The notes below the pieces were generated by a model that ran no database searches, was not told where the DNA came from, and saw only the letters and a list, made by a program, of their open reading frames with translations. Source: Nemertoderma westbladi (Eukaryota > Xenacoelomorpha > Nemertodermatida > Nemertodermatidae). Taken from it: a DNA stretch of 33,416 bases. This document shows positions 1-10,375 of this stretch, in pieces (positions within the stretch are counted from its first letter, which is position 1; each line of letters starts with the position of its first letter). Position numbers and translations under genes: made by a program. The stretch is from NCBI GenBank assembly GCA_032718475.1, contig JAUCBJ010007682.1:1-33416 (forward strand), given 5' to 3'.

Positions 1-122
1 CCCTAACTACTCTATCTATATTCTATTATCTCTAACTAACTTACTCCCCCTAACTTTTTGCGGATGGTCTTGCAGTCTTTTTTTCGTTTTATAGTCCTAA
101 ATGGTGGTACCATATTACACCA

Positions 123-1022
123 TGTCCCAGAATATAGTGTCGTAATTCAGTGACACGCCCCCCCCCCCCTCCTCTCCAAATTTTTTTACAAATCTTAATG
201 AGATTGCATCAAATTTGAGACAGAGATAGTTTCACCTCCCTCCTCCTCCGTGGGTGAGCCAGAATCTTTATTTTCGCTTTATCATTCTTTAGCTTTAGTG
301 TTTGAAAAAGGTGTCTCCGTCGATATTGCACCAGTTACACCGATGTTATTCTTCAACCTTATGGTGATTTGGTGGTAGGCCTACTGTTAGATAGCTGGCC
401 ATGCAAGGGCTCCAAATATGTATCACAATATGAATTTCGTAGCAAATATTTGAGATATAAAGGTTCGAAAGTTGCATGCTTTTGCACTGGGCGATGCTAT
501 TTTGTTCTATTTGATAAATACAACATATTCTGGAACATTTTGTTTATCCAATACGTAGCTGGGCAACAATACACTTCCTCCTTAATCATATACTATTACG
601 TAGCTATTCATACGAATACAAAAGTTGGTGTACAATACAAAAATAGCCTCGTACAGGTAGGTGCAAAGCCATGCAACATTTGAACGCCCATAACTCGGCG
701 AGTTTAAAATGAAATTCAGATTGTTTTACATATTTGGAATCCTTGCATGACCAGCTTTCCATTGGTACCAACAAACAGCTATAAGGTAGAAGAATAACTG
801 CGGTGTAACTGGTGTAATATTGCTGGAGACACTTTTTTTAAACGCTTGTAGCTAAAGAATGAAAGCAAAAATAAAAATTGTGGCTCACCCAGTAAGTGGT
901 CGGGAGGTGAAACTACTCTGTTTCAAATTTCTTGCAATCTCATTAAGATTTATAGAAAAATTTTAGGGGGGGGGGGGGGGGGGGGGGTCCAGATACCTCC
1001 ATGAATAACGACACTCTGGGAC
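123..1022. mobile_element. Fold-back (long inverted repeat) element, about 0.9 kb
   Basis: The left arm begins TGTCCCAG at 123 and the right arm ends with its complement CTGGGACA at 1022. The arms are complementary for several hundred bases. Examples: the CCTCC(N)GGGTGAGCC block near 240-258 matches the GGCTCACCC block near 883-891; GGTGTCTCC..TGCACCAGTTACACCG at 310-343 matches 800-830; the CCATGCAAGG..CCAAATATG block near 400-420 matches the ATTTGGAATCCTTGCATG block near 733-750. Each arm has a G/C homopolymer (C tract near 157-170, G tract near 965-987). No transposase is visible. The 104-codon ORF at 369-683 crosses the centre of the palindrome and has no recognisable domain. Confidence 0.7.
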
Positions 1023-1439
1023 ACGGTATTTAGTATATATACGTAACGTTCCGGTAATGAAATACCGACATACAGTATACCAGTTGCCCAATTGTATTGT
1101 ATGTTCCTAGTAATTTACTATCAGTATTGCCTTGATCCTTTTTACAGTTCTACTGTAGTAGAACTAGAGTCTACTAAAGTAGAACGGACTAGGCTGTTGC
1201 ATTGCAATGGTGCCGGAAACTGGAAGGCAAAAATGTTGCTTCTGTATTGAAAGAAATAATTTACACTGTTTACATTACAACAATTATGGAGAATATCATT
1301 ATTATTATTATTTATGTATGAGCGAGCACATGATATTTGAATATGTGAGGAGAAGTGTATAACAGATAAGAGAAATGCATACGGAACATACCGTCATAAA
1401 ATGAAACGCCACCCCATAGGAGATTCTGTAACTATCAAG
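1023..1439. other. Unassigned AT-rich interval
   Basis: No gene or RNA recognised. It holds a small palindrome, GTTCTACTGTAGTAGAAC at 1147-1164, and an ATT trinucleotide run near 1290-1310. Confidence 0.5.
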
Positions 1440-2095
1440 TTTCAACTTCAGCGGATTGCAAATAACAAAATTTCGAGAAAATGTTCACTTTCGGTCATTT
1501 CGCCCTCTAGCGGTAAACAGGGGAACTGTAGACGACTCTGCCGCTATTTAAGTCTATGCCATAGTAGTCATCAAGTCGCAGTCTAAATGGATTGTAAATA
1601 AACAAAGTTATTTAAGATGTTCACTTTCAAATATTTCGCACTCGAGCAGTAAATGGGGAACTGTGTAGACGACTCTGCCACTATTTAAAGAAACAGCCTA
1701 CTGAATGCTGTAGTAGTCACCAAGTTTCTAAATGGATTGTAAATAACAAAGTTGTAGATGTTCGCTATCAGACATTTCACCCTCTAGCGGAAGACTGAGG
1801 AACTGTTTATGACTCAACGTACCCGTAAAGATTGAGCCTCTGCTGTAGTAGTAGACATCTGCCAGGTTTCAGCTCAAAAGGATTAAAACAACCAAATGAG
1901 TTCAGGTTTTCTCTATCAGACAATTAGCCCTCTAGCGGCAGACAGGGGAACTGTAGACAATTCAGTGACTCCTTAAAGATTGAGCCTATGCTGTAGTAGA
2001 TGCCTACCAAGTTTCAGTTTAAACGGATTGCAAATAAAGTTGGAGAAGATGTTAACTTTCAGACATTTTGCCCTCTAGCGGTAGTCAGGACGCAT
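1440..2095. repeat. Diverged tandem repeat, unit about 142 bp, about 4.5 copies
   Basis: The marker CCCTCTAGCGG or close variants begins near 1503, 1639, 1780, 1928 and 2071, spaced 136-148 bp. Between markers recur GGGGAACTGTAGAC, a GCTGTAGTAGT block, CAAGTTTC and GGATTGTAAATAAC. The copies differ by many substitutions, so the array is old. The 61-codon ORF at 1401-1586 lies inside it and is not a gene. Confidence 0.75.
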
Positions 2096-2772
2096 ATGCT
2101 GGACGCATATCAAATCCAATCTTGGCGAATTAATGTCCGCCTCAATTTTAAAATCTAAATTTAGGGAAAGAAGCAGGTTACAGTCGCACGTCATTTTAAC
2201 CAAAATAATAAACTAACACAATAGAACAGGTTACAGTTTTATTTTTGAGAGTAGGCCTAATCAGCTGTTATTTGCGTCGAATTTCCCCTGGAGAGGGATG
2301 AATTTTTATTGAGTCGAAAGTCACCCATATCTGAGCCGATGACAAAGACACACACAGACAAGACAGACAATAATTGATATTCTCTGTATATTAGATTTTA
2401 GATGTATGTTAGCCTGTTTCAAAAGTCGATTTTGTAACATATGCATGGAAAATTCGGAACTTTGGATAGCACTAGCTCAAACAGATTTGACTTAAATCAA
2501 ACAAAGTTTGTGCTAGGACATACATGGGAGTGTCGGCTTTCCACAAAATAAAACATTTGATTATATGCCTAGACATTCTCGTTTACTTGAGCTTAGAGTG
2601 CAAAGTAACGTATGGAACGCAGAAAAATGGCTAATTTGCAAGTTAAAGACATTCAAATTCCTGTGAGAGGTTTGATATATCTAGGTTTTTCTTTCTATTA
2701 TCTCATAGCCATGTATTCGAGGATCTCTGGAAAACATAAACCAATATTATATGATGAACATTTCAAAAAACA
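2096..2772. other. Unassigned interval
   Basis: No convincing gene. It contains a CACA/GACA-rich stretch near 2348-2372 and one TAGGCCTA at 2252. Short ORFs carry no recognisable domain. Confidence 0.5.
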
Positions 2773-3237
2773 TACCCATTGCAGTGACTGAAATCCTTGG
2801 TAACGTATGGACAGTAACGTATGGACAAAAGGACGCCTTTTATATTTTGAGTTATATTGTAAAATTAAGGTATTGGAGCCATTTTGCAAGCAAGCCGAGA
2901 CACTATGACACCATAGTCACACTATGATATTATTAAATGCTGCGAGTTATTAATTACACCTTAATAAATCAGTCTGGCTCATGTCATTTACAGGTATTTT
3001 AGGAAGCAGTAAATACATGAAAAAAGTTAATTCTGTTGACTTCAAAATAAATTTTGATACTTTTTTTCGTCATTATACCGTCTTTGTAGTGTACACTGAA
3101 CATTGTGCATTGTTTTGAATCTAAAATATACCCATTGGAGTGACTGAAGTCGTTGGTAACGTATGGGCAGTAGGCCTAACGTATGGACAAAAGGACGCCT
3201 TTTATATTTTGAGTTATATTGTAAAATTAAGGTATTG
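2773..3237. repeat. Direct duplication of about 100 bp (2773-2875 and 3129-3237)
   Basis: Both copies run from ACCCATTG(C/G)AGTGACTGAA through AACGTATGGACAAAAGG to GTAAAATTAAGGTATTG. The second copy carries an extra GGCCTA at 3173-3178 that makes the palindrome TAGGCCTA. The spacing between copies is about 356 bp. Confidence 0.8.
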
Positions 3238-3657
3238 TCAGATTGGAGCTACAATTATTAGCACCAATAATGAAATAATTTATAGCACAATGATTGGCAA
3301 TAGAATAATTAGTTGAACTAGGCTGACCTACTGTCTGTACCTTCTTTTTTATAAGAGCCATGTTTATATGAGCACAATTAATTGTCGCTTTTGTTCTTCA
3401 CGGTATCGCTTTTGTTTTTCAGCGTTTGTTAACGCAATATAAATACCGGTACAGTAGCTGAAGTGTAGGCCTACAGTATGTAATGTAATATACCTATGGG
3501 AAGTATGAAGTAGGCCTACAGATGTAGGCCAAGCAATAAAACCTCAACCGGTATACTTATTTTAACCAAAGACACTGATCTGTGCCAGTCACCACCGGTG
3601 GTAGTATCATGTACAACAGTCACACCATAGGTCGACATACACCTCAGCACTGTACAG
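3238..3657. other. Unassigned interval with TAGGCCTA palindromes
   Basis: No gene seen. TAGGCCTA occurs at 3465 and 3511. The right end (3648-3657) is the 10-bp direct repeat flanking the next element. Confidence 0.5.
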
Positions 3658-4820
3658 TAGGGCGGTGCGTTTTTTACTTTTTTTCGATTTCATTGTTCTA
3701 CCGGTGCGCAAAAGTTGCCAAATGGTAAAAAATTAAGGCAAAAAAAATTCTCTAAATTTCATCGATATCTTGACGGATCCCAAGGGGGTTGAAATTTTGA
3801 GCCTTCGCGATGCGCCACATTAAATTTATAACAATATAACACATTAATGAAAGATCAATGACTCAAGAAAGAACTTCCTACATGCATCAAATGTTATCAA
3901 ATGGGTCCAAACTTAGTTAGAAACCAAAATTTTAATTTTTGGATCAAGGGAACTAGTGCCACAGGCATATGGACTGGACAGAACCTCCCATTTGGCGCAT
4001 GTTATGATATTTCTAAATTTTCGCGATGGCCAACTTTGAGTTCTCCTACTGCATTAATATTATGCTCATTAGAACCGCAATGGCCGATTTAGTGGGGGTA
4101 GACAACTTCAAAACAAACATAAAGTGAATAGTTCTTGAGATATCGTAGAAAATGTGAAGTCCGGCACAAGTCTACACTACCACCTTGATGCGATATGGAA
4201 AAATCCTCAAAAATTTTATTTTGAATTATCTCAAGGATTCAAGAATAGACACATTACTGCAACAATAATTGATTTAGTGTATACAGACACCTTCAAAATT
4301 CAACTCAATATCAAGTATTAATTGGTAGATATAGTCTTGACATTTTGTAAAATAACTCAATAACTAATGACTCTACTCTTATTTTAAAGGTGTCTATACC
4401 ACCCACTACATCGATCATTTCTGTGATGTGTCTATTCTTGATTCCTTGAGATAATTCAAAATAAAATTTTTTGAGGATTTCTCCATATCGCATCAAGGCG
4501 GAAATGAAGAATTGTGCCGGACTTCACATTTTCTGCGATATTTCAAGAACTATTCGCTCTACGTTTGTTTTGAAGTTGTCTACCCCCACTAAATCGGACA
4601 TTCCCCTTTCTTGAGTCATTGATCTTTCATTAATGTGTTATATTGTTATAAATTTAATTATGGCGCATCGCGATGGCTCAAAATTTCAACCCCCTTGGGA
4701 TCCGTCAAGATATCGATGAAATTTAGATAATTTTTTTGCCTTAATTTTTTACCATTTGGCAACTTTTGCGCACCGGTAGAACAATGAAATCGAAAAAAAA
4801 GTAAAAAACGCACCGCCCTA
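3658..4820. mobile_element. Palindromic fold-back DNA transposon-like element, 1163 bp
   Basis: The element starts TAGGGCGGTGCGTTTTTTAC and ends with the exact complement GTAAAAAACGCACCGCCCTA. It is flanked by a 10-bp direct repeat CACTGTACAG (3648-3657 and 4821-4830). The outer arms (about 3658-3880 and 4600-4820) are almost complementary, including a matching GGATCC..CCCCCTTGGGATCC region. An inner block (about 4085-4300) pairs with about 4390-4600, so nearly the whole element folds on itself apart from an unpaired ~200-bp block at 3881-4084. It has no transposase, so it is non-autonomous. Long terminal inverted repeats with a 10-bp duplication fit Mutator-like elements. If the duplication is only CTGTACAG (8 bp), it would fit hAT. 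Confidence 0.85.
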
Positions 4821-4830
4821 CACTGTACAG

Positions 4831-5129
4831 TAGTGCACTACTGTACTAACTCGGTCCGGTACAGTACACAACAACTTAGAACAGGATTATTATTATTATT
4901 ATTGTTTTTTGTTACGATTGGTTTTAAATTATCATATTGCACTTTTTAAATAGCACAATTGTATAACACAGGTGGCTTCAACTCTCTAAAAATTATTAAA
5001 TTTAGAATCCCCGTAAAATTTTGATATTAAAACATGGTTGAATCTCGATGTAAAATATTTGTTACAAGATGTTTTAGTCTAATATTAGATAAAATAATAA
5101 TACAGTAAGTAGGCCTACAGAAATAATCA
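4831..5129. other. AT-rich unassigned interval
   Basis: No gene recognised. It holds an ATT trinucleotide run near 4888-4902 and a TAGGCCTA at 5110. Confidence 0.5.
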
Positions 5130-5487
5130 CTTTTAGGCTCATTCCATGAAAAGGTCAACCTCCCCACTAATTTCGAAAAATGAGATGTAGCTTTGAATTT
5201 ATACTTTTTAGGTCAAAATTTATCGTACTTCATGAATTCAGTGCTAAAAAATGTATCAACACAGGTGGTTTCTCAAAAATAGTCGAATTACAAATTATGC
5301 ACCTGCTCTGCACAAAATGTGAATAAAAGTGTGCAAAAGTTTCGTTTCCTGTGACCTTCCTATCACCAATAAATTAACATTTCTGAGTATGTACGAAATC
5401 AAAAACAAACCCATTTTCGAATTTTTTTGGTTTCATTTAATTTCACCAGTGTTTCAATCCTCTATAATGAAATCGATAAAGTTAATC

Positions 5488-6220
5488 ATGTGATGTCCCA
5501 TACTTTACCTAAAATAGTGAAATTTTTAGTTTATTCACAGAGATGTAACTCAGCCTAATCACCCAGTGGAATGCAAAGCACGTTTGTGTTGCGTCATCGT
5601 ATAAAACAATTAATTTCATCTTCACTCCCTCAGAAATATCATGGTGGCCAATTGAAAATTGTCCCATACTTTACCATTAAAATGGCGATTATATTAGTGC
5701 ACCGTATTTAATGTAATATGTGAAGCCAGGAGTGTTATAATACTCTAAGGTGATAGTCGGCCGTAAGAATATGAGTCTATATTTGAACTAAAAATCATTC
5801 CTCAGTCAAGAAATATTTGGGTTTATGCATGTAAAGTCCCATACTTTACCAAAAAATAGTGAAATTTTTAATTTATACACAGAGAAGTAGTCTAACTCAG
5901 CCCAATCACCCAGTGGAATGCAAAGCACGTTTGTGTTGCGTCATCTTAAGAAACAATTACCTGTAGTCTCATAACCTACTCCCTCAGAAACATCATGACG
6001 GCCAATTGAAAATTGTCCCATACTTTACCATTATAATGGCGATTACATTTTAGTGCACTGTATTAATGTAATATATGAAACTTGGAGGGCAGGAGTGTTA
6101 TAATGCTTTAGGGTGATAGTAGGGGGAAGCATAGAAGTACAGTATGTATTTTGAACTAAGAATCATTCCTCAGTTAACTAATCTTTGAGTTTATGCATGT
6201 AAAGTCCCGTACTTTACAAC
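5488..6220. repeat. Tandem duplication, units of about 341 and 369 bp
   Basis: The block from GTCCCATACTTTACC through AATCACCCAGTGGAATGC, GTTTGTGTTGCGTCAT, GGCCAATTGAAAATTG and CAGGAGTGTTATAAT to GAATCATTCCTCAGT is present twice (starting near 5495 and 5836) with moderate divergence. A third start is near 6204. No coding potential was seen. Confidence 0.85.
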
Positions 6221-6323
6221 AAATTTCAAAAAATTTAGTTTTTTAGCAGATAAGAAGATCGGTAAGTACAGTAATTGATACATTTTCAGAAAAATGGAAA
6301 GAATTTCTAAACCTTTCACAGAC

Positions 6324-6336
6324 TACATGTGTACCA
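6324..6336 (+). repeat. Target-site duplication, left copy
   Basis: TACATGTGTACCA, identical to 8192-8204 at the other end of the retrotransposon. Confidence 0.8.
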
Positions 6337-8155
6337 TGTTAATCTACAGGAGCTAATAAACCAACAGGTTGATGCCATCAATGATGCTGACGACAGCAGG
6401 CAATCATCCCAGGCATGGAAATCGATCAATCTGCTTACTGGGCGGAAAAGCCAACCAACCACCAAGGTTAAGGCTGAATCACCAGCCGATCGCCTCAATG
6501 GTTGGAAAGCCCACTTTGAAAAGCTCCTCAATAATGACAGGGTATTGCCTGATAACTTTATAGAAGTAAAAGTGTCTGAGTCTGTACTCCCAGATATTCC
6601 CATTGGCGATATCTCCTTTGCAGAAGTGGAGGCTGCTGCAAAGAGCATTAAGACCAATCGTGCCAGTGGAGTAGATGGTGTTCCCCCTGAGGTCTTTAAA
6701 ATACCTGAGTGTTTAAAGCTCATCTATCCCATCATAGTAGACATGTATCGAACAACAAGAGTCCCACAAGAAATGAAAACAAATAAGTTGGTGCCAGTTC
6801 CCAAGAAGGGCAACCTAACACTCTATGGTTCTTTTCGGGGAATCTCATTGATCTCGATTGCTGCAAAGCTATACAATAGGATTCTATTAAATCGCATCAG
6901 GGATCCCATTGAGAGACTGCTCCGTGGAAATCAGAATGGGTTCCGTAAAGGTCGTGGGACCATGGAGCCCATTTTGGCACTTAGAAGGATAATTGAAGAA
7001 TTGTCAAAAAAGAAAGACAGGCATCTGGCTGTTATCTTTGTTGACTTCTTCAAGGCCTTTGATTCAGTCTCTCGCTCACGTATGTTCAGCATACTTTCAT
7101 TATATGGGATTCCTGATGAAATTATTGCAGCAATCAGATCAGTATACGATGGTTCGACAACATTTGTATCTACTGTTGACGGTGACACAGAACCATTTGA
7201 AGTGTTATGGGGTGTCCTCCAAGGAGACACACTTGCACCATTCTTGTTCATTATTGTGGTTGACTATGTTCTACGCATGTCCTTAGATCATCATAATAAT
7301 GATGGGGTGATGATAACTCCACCTACTGGCTCCAGAAGTCGAGGAAATCGTGCCAAGTACCTAACTGATCTAGACTTTGCTGATGACTTAGGAGTACTCT
7401 CAGAATCATTAGAGGGAGCCCAACGGCTCCTCGGCTCGTTGGAGCATGCTGCTTCTAGTGTTGGTCTTTTTATTAACTCCAGAAAGACCAAAATTCTGAC
7501 AGTTAACTTTGAAAGTCCTCAGCAAGTCTCTGATCGGATGAGCATAAGCTCAAAGGATGGTATGCTTGAGCATGTGGACGACTTCTGTTACCTGGGATCA
7601 TGGATCCGGAAGTCAGGTGAGGACCTTCGAATACGTAAGGGAAAGGCATGGGCAGCCTTGAATAGGCTTTCCAGGATTTGGAAGTCACCGAGAATTAATC
7701 GGAAACTTAAGGTCCGATTATTTAGAGCAGCAGTAGTTCCAGTACTCCTCTACGGGAGTCCATGCTGGGCTCTAACTGCTGAGGACACCAAATCTCTGGA
7801 TGGCACATTCACAAGAATGCTACGCCGGGTTCATTGTGTCAAGTACAATGCACACATCTCCAACCAGACACTATATAACATTGGAGGTGTCTCATTGGTT
7901 CCCCCAAGCTTGACACTAGAACAAAATCGCCTCCGCTTTGCAGGACATTGCTTTCGCCGTGAGGACCAGCCAGTGCATAATCTTGTACTTTGGCAGCCTC
8001 ATGGAGTGAATAAGCATGGTGGACAGCCCATGACTTTCTTGAGACGCATCTTAAAGGACACTGGCCTTAAAGATGCGGATGATCTAGCAAATGTCATGGG
8101 TGATAGGGAGTTGTGGCGGTGCAATTTTGTTAACAAGCCGGCACAGCATTCTTAA
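6337..8155 (+). pseudogene. Reverse transcriptase ORF of the truncated non-LTR element
   Basis: About 605 codons remain open to TAA at 8153-8155 with no internal stop. Reading in frame from the element boundary begins VNLQELINQQ. There is no ATG at the left end; the frame merely enters from flanking DNA after a stop at 6308. The RT domain shows the finger motif SFRGISLISIAAK, motif A FVDFFKAFDS (about residue 238), LQGDTLAPFLF and the catalytic FADD (about residue 350), followed by a thumb and a C-terminal segment with LLYGSPCWALT and LRFAGHCFRR as in RTE-like polymerases. The N-terminal apurinic-type endonuclease is missing, so the copy cannot retrotranspose alone. An intact frame despite truncation suggests a fairly recent insertion. 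Confidence 0.85.
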
Positions 8156-8191
8156 AAATGCAGCTGCAATGCAGCATGCCGATAGTAGTAG
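6337..8191 (+). mobile_element. 5'-truncated non-LTR retrotransposon copy (RTE-like)
   Basis: The segment is bounded by a 13-bp direct repeat TACATGTGTACCA (6324-6336 and 8192-8204), as expected of a target-site duplication made by target-primed reverse transcription. It starts abruptly inside the linker before the reverse transcriptase domain, has a single long ORF and only about 36 bp of 3' UTR, and ends in a short TAG repeat (GATAGTAGTAG). A short UTR with a simple-repeat tail instead of poly(A) fits RTE-like elements, but I cannot settle the clade. The flanks line up with an older dispersed repeat, so the element split a pre-existing copy. Confidence 0.85.
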
Positions 8192-8204
8192 TACATGTGT
8201 ACCA
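8192..8204 (+). repeat. Target-site duplication, right copy
   Basis: TACATGTGTACCA, directly after the TAG-repeat tail of the element; it runs on into AGTTTGGTT of the interrupted older repeat. Confidence 0.8.
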
Positions 8205-8500
8205 AGTTTGGTTATATTTCATCAATGATTGACGGACTTATTTCGGATTTTATCAAAATTTTGAAACTATCGGTACCAACAGACAGACTGTCTGATATGT
8301 GACCTTTAATTCCTTAAACCTCCGATTCTTTCCAAACTTTTGACAGACTTCATACGTACCAGGTTTGGTTTAATTTCATCTATAAATGACTGAGTTATAC
8401 AGTATTAGCGATCACAAATTAGACAGATGACAGACAACTCCTCAACGGCACCAATATGCTAAGACTTCGGGTCAATTTGTGGATCGCCCCACATTTTGCA
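8201..8500. repeat. Dispersed non-coding repeat ending in CGCCCCACATTT
   Basis: Features shared with 11940-12125: AAACTTTTGAC(A/G)GACT, GTTT(G)GTTTAATTTCAT, GAGTTAT..AGCGATCA, GACAGACAACTC, a GGCACC(A/C)ATATGCTAAG block and GGATCGCCCCACATTT. The segment 6302-6336 before the retrotransposon resembles the start of the same family, so the retrotransposon interrupts a copy. A shorter related end is near 32127-32177. Confidence 0.7.
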
Positions 8501-8972
8501 TACATATCTTGGTTGGAAATACTTAGTTGCACTTTATTATCACTAATTATCCAGAAATTACTGTTAGGTTAAGTGTAAGAGACCATTTTGACCATAAAAT
8601 TCGTACAGGTCCCGTACTTTACTTAGCAATGTCCCATACTTTACCACACACACCACACTGTAAAAAATTAAGCAATGAAGCAATCATCAACTCAACACCG
8701 TACCTGCGCACAATTCGCTAAATTTTAGAATTGAAATCATAAAATAAAAAAAACTATTTCGTACGATCCGTACTTTACCTTAATTGGACAAGCTGGTGTT
8801 TTCTCAAAAGCGACTAAGTCCCGCCATAATCTTAGCGAAATCAAAGCTGATATTCGAAAGTTTGATCCAAGCACAATTTTTTGCACATATATGCTGTTTA
8901 TAACATTGTACAGGCAATCAAAGTTCAAAATTGTTTACGAATGTCCCGTACTTTACTTTGGAATGAGCCTGT

Positions 8973-9329
8973 AATATTCAGAACAGTAAAACAATAAAAA
9001 AACTGAAATGTTATAAACCTCTCCTTCCCTGCAGGCATTGAGAAAGCAGAATTAGTCTTGGACAGTTCGCAACACATAACCCACCACTCATCAAACCCCA
9101 CCCACCAACCCATCAACACTCCAGCCTGCTTGCTACTTTTTTGTGCCCAGCTAGCTACGAGTTCAATAATTACCTTAACGTTGCTATGATACAGATAAAA
9201 ATCCTTCCCCATCCACTATCATAGGCAAATTCGATCCTGCGTGGCGAATATGACATCTTTATACACTATTTGATTTTTAATCAATAAATAATCATACATA
9301 TTTATATTAAACACTCGAATAAAATAAAA
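8973..9329. other. Unassigned interval
   Basis: No gene recognised. A 95-codon minus-strand ORF (9212-8925) overlaps a C-rich CCCACC run and has no known domain. Splice sites and conservation are not evident. Confidence 0.4.
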
Positions 9330-9850
9330 ACTTTATGAGAATGCCGTTAGTGGTAACATCGAGTTGTTATTTAGCACTTTACAACTTTAGAGGACATTAC
9401 AGCATTGTATTTGCCTGTACATTTAGTATTGTATTGGTGGTATTAGTTAAGTAATGTCCCATTAGCGGACATTACAACACGCCGTCATGGTTACCACATA
9501 AACAATAGGCGGTATTTGCTATTAATGGGCTGACATTGTACTACTGCATTACCTATCGGTAGCTATTAAACCATTAGCTATACTATTAATATGGCTCCAA
9601 ACGCCACCATAAATATAAGCTAACTTATTTACAATATAATTTATGTGATTTTTACATTTATTTATACAGCAACTAATTTAATTTGTGCAGTTTCTATCAC
9701 TTATAATATATTATATACAATCATTTCGTAATGTTACAATTTTGGAATAAAACTACATACATACTTGTTGCAAAGTACTTTACAGTGTTCTGATCCTCGT
9801 GGCTTTATTTTCTCTCACTCACTAACGTTCGTTCGTGTATCAAAGCACTT
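9330..9850. repeat. Dispersed repeat, copy 1 (MITE-like plus 3' extension)
   Basis: Closely similar to 21226-21810: shared blocks include GAGTTGTTATTTAGCAC, GGCTCCAAACGCCACC, TTATACAGCAACTAATTT and CACTAACGTTCGTTCGTGTA. Its right terminal sequence, GTTACAATTTTGGAATAAAAC at about 9733-9753, is kept, but the matching left end is degraded. The 70-codon ORF 9765-9977 runs from this repeat into the SINE and is not a gene. Confidence 0.75.
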
Positions 9851-9930
9851 TTTTTTTATTTGTACTTTATATGAATTATTTATATTTTATATTTTTTTTT
9901 GCTTATATAGACAAATAGGTTATAGGAATA

Positions 9931-10209
9931 GGTTCCACCTTGGTGTAGTGGTTGCATTGAATTCACATCTCCCGTAGGTCGTGAGTTCGAACCTCACATG
10001 GGCCAGGGCAGTTTTCGTTTCGGCACGAATGCTTTAAAGGGACCAGCCAGGGCGCATCTCTGCCTTGCATCCTTAAGTGGTAGCTAAATGAGTACTGGAG
10101 TTTCCTCTGGGGAGTAAAGTTCTGGGGGGACCGCACTGGAAATAAGTCGTTAGACTTTGTGCGTAATCCCTGGCCTAGCGGCCGAAGAAGATTTACTTTA
10201 CTTTACTTT
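9931..10209 (+). mobile_element. tRNA-derived SINE
   Basis: A 73-nt tRNA-like head (9931-10003) has an A box around TGGTGTAGTGG (9941-9951) and a B box GAGTTCGAACC (9983-9993), the internal RNA polymerase III promoter. The body continues for about 190 bp and ends in a TTTAC repeat tail (10191-10209). Head, body and simple-repeat tail together indicate a SINE instead of a functional tRNA gene. No target duplication was identified. Confidence 0.75.
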
Positions 10210-10375
10210 TAAATCGCCTTACAGTGATTGGTTGGTACTGTTAGAGAGCCGGTCACAAGGATTCCAAATATATAACACAATCTGAATTTGTCGTAAATTA
10301 GCTGAGTTATAAGCGATCAAATGTTGCATGCATTTGTACCTGCGCGAGGCTATTTTATTATTATATTATTATTTA
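10205..10375. repeat. Fragment related to the arm of the 123-1022 fold-back element
   Basis: GGATTCCAAATATATAACAC, AATCTGAATTT, GAGTTATAAGCGATCAAATG and TTGCATGCATTTGTACCTG match the left inner arm at about 400-500 and the complement of the right inner arm at about 640-760. It is a solo arm fragment and lacks the palindrome. Confidence 0.6.

Larger units (their letters stand above)
5130..8972. repeat. Candidate older repeat element bounded by AGGCTCATTCCA, later split by the retrotransposon
   Basis: AGGCTCATTCCA at about 5135-5146 and its complement TGGAATGAGCCT at about 8961-8972 face each other. Both flanks contain the motif TCCC(A/G)TACTTTAC in the same orientation, on either side of the retrotransposon insertion. 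Removing that insertion would leave about 2 kb. No transposase is visible, and I found no clear target duplication, so the element boundaries are an inference. Confidence 0.35.

Noticed and set aside
369-683. 104-codon ORF near the window start
   Set aside because: Spans the centre of a fold-back element and shows no recognisable domain.
6316-7688. Several short ORFs overlapping the reverse transcriptase
   Set aside because: Shadows in other frames of the retrotransposon coding sequence.
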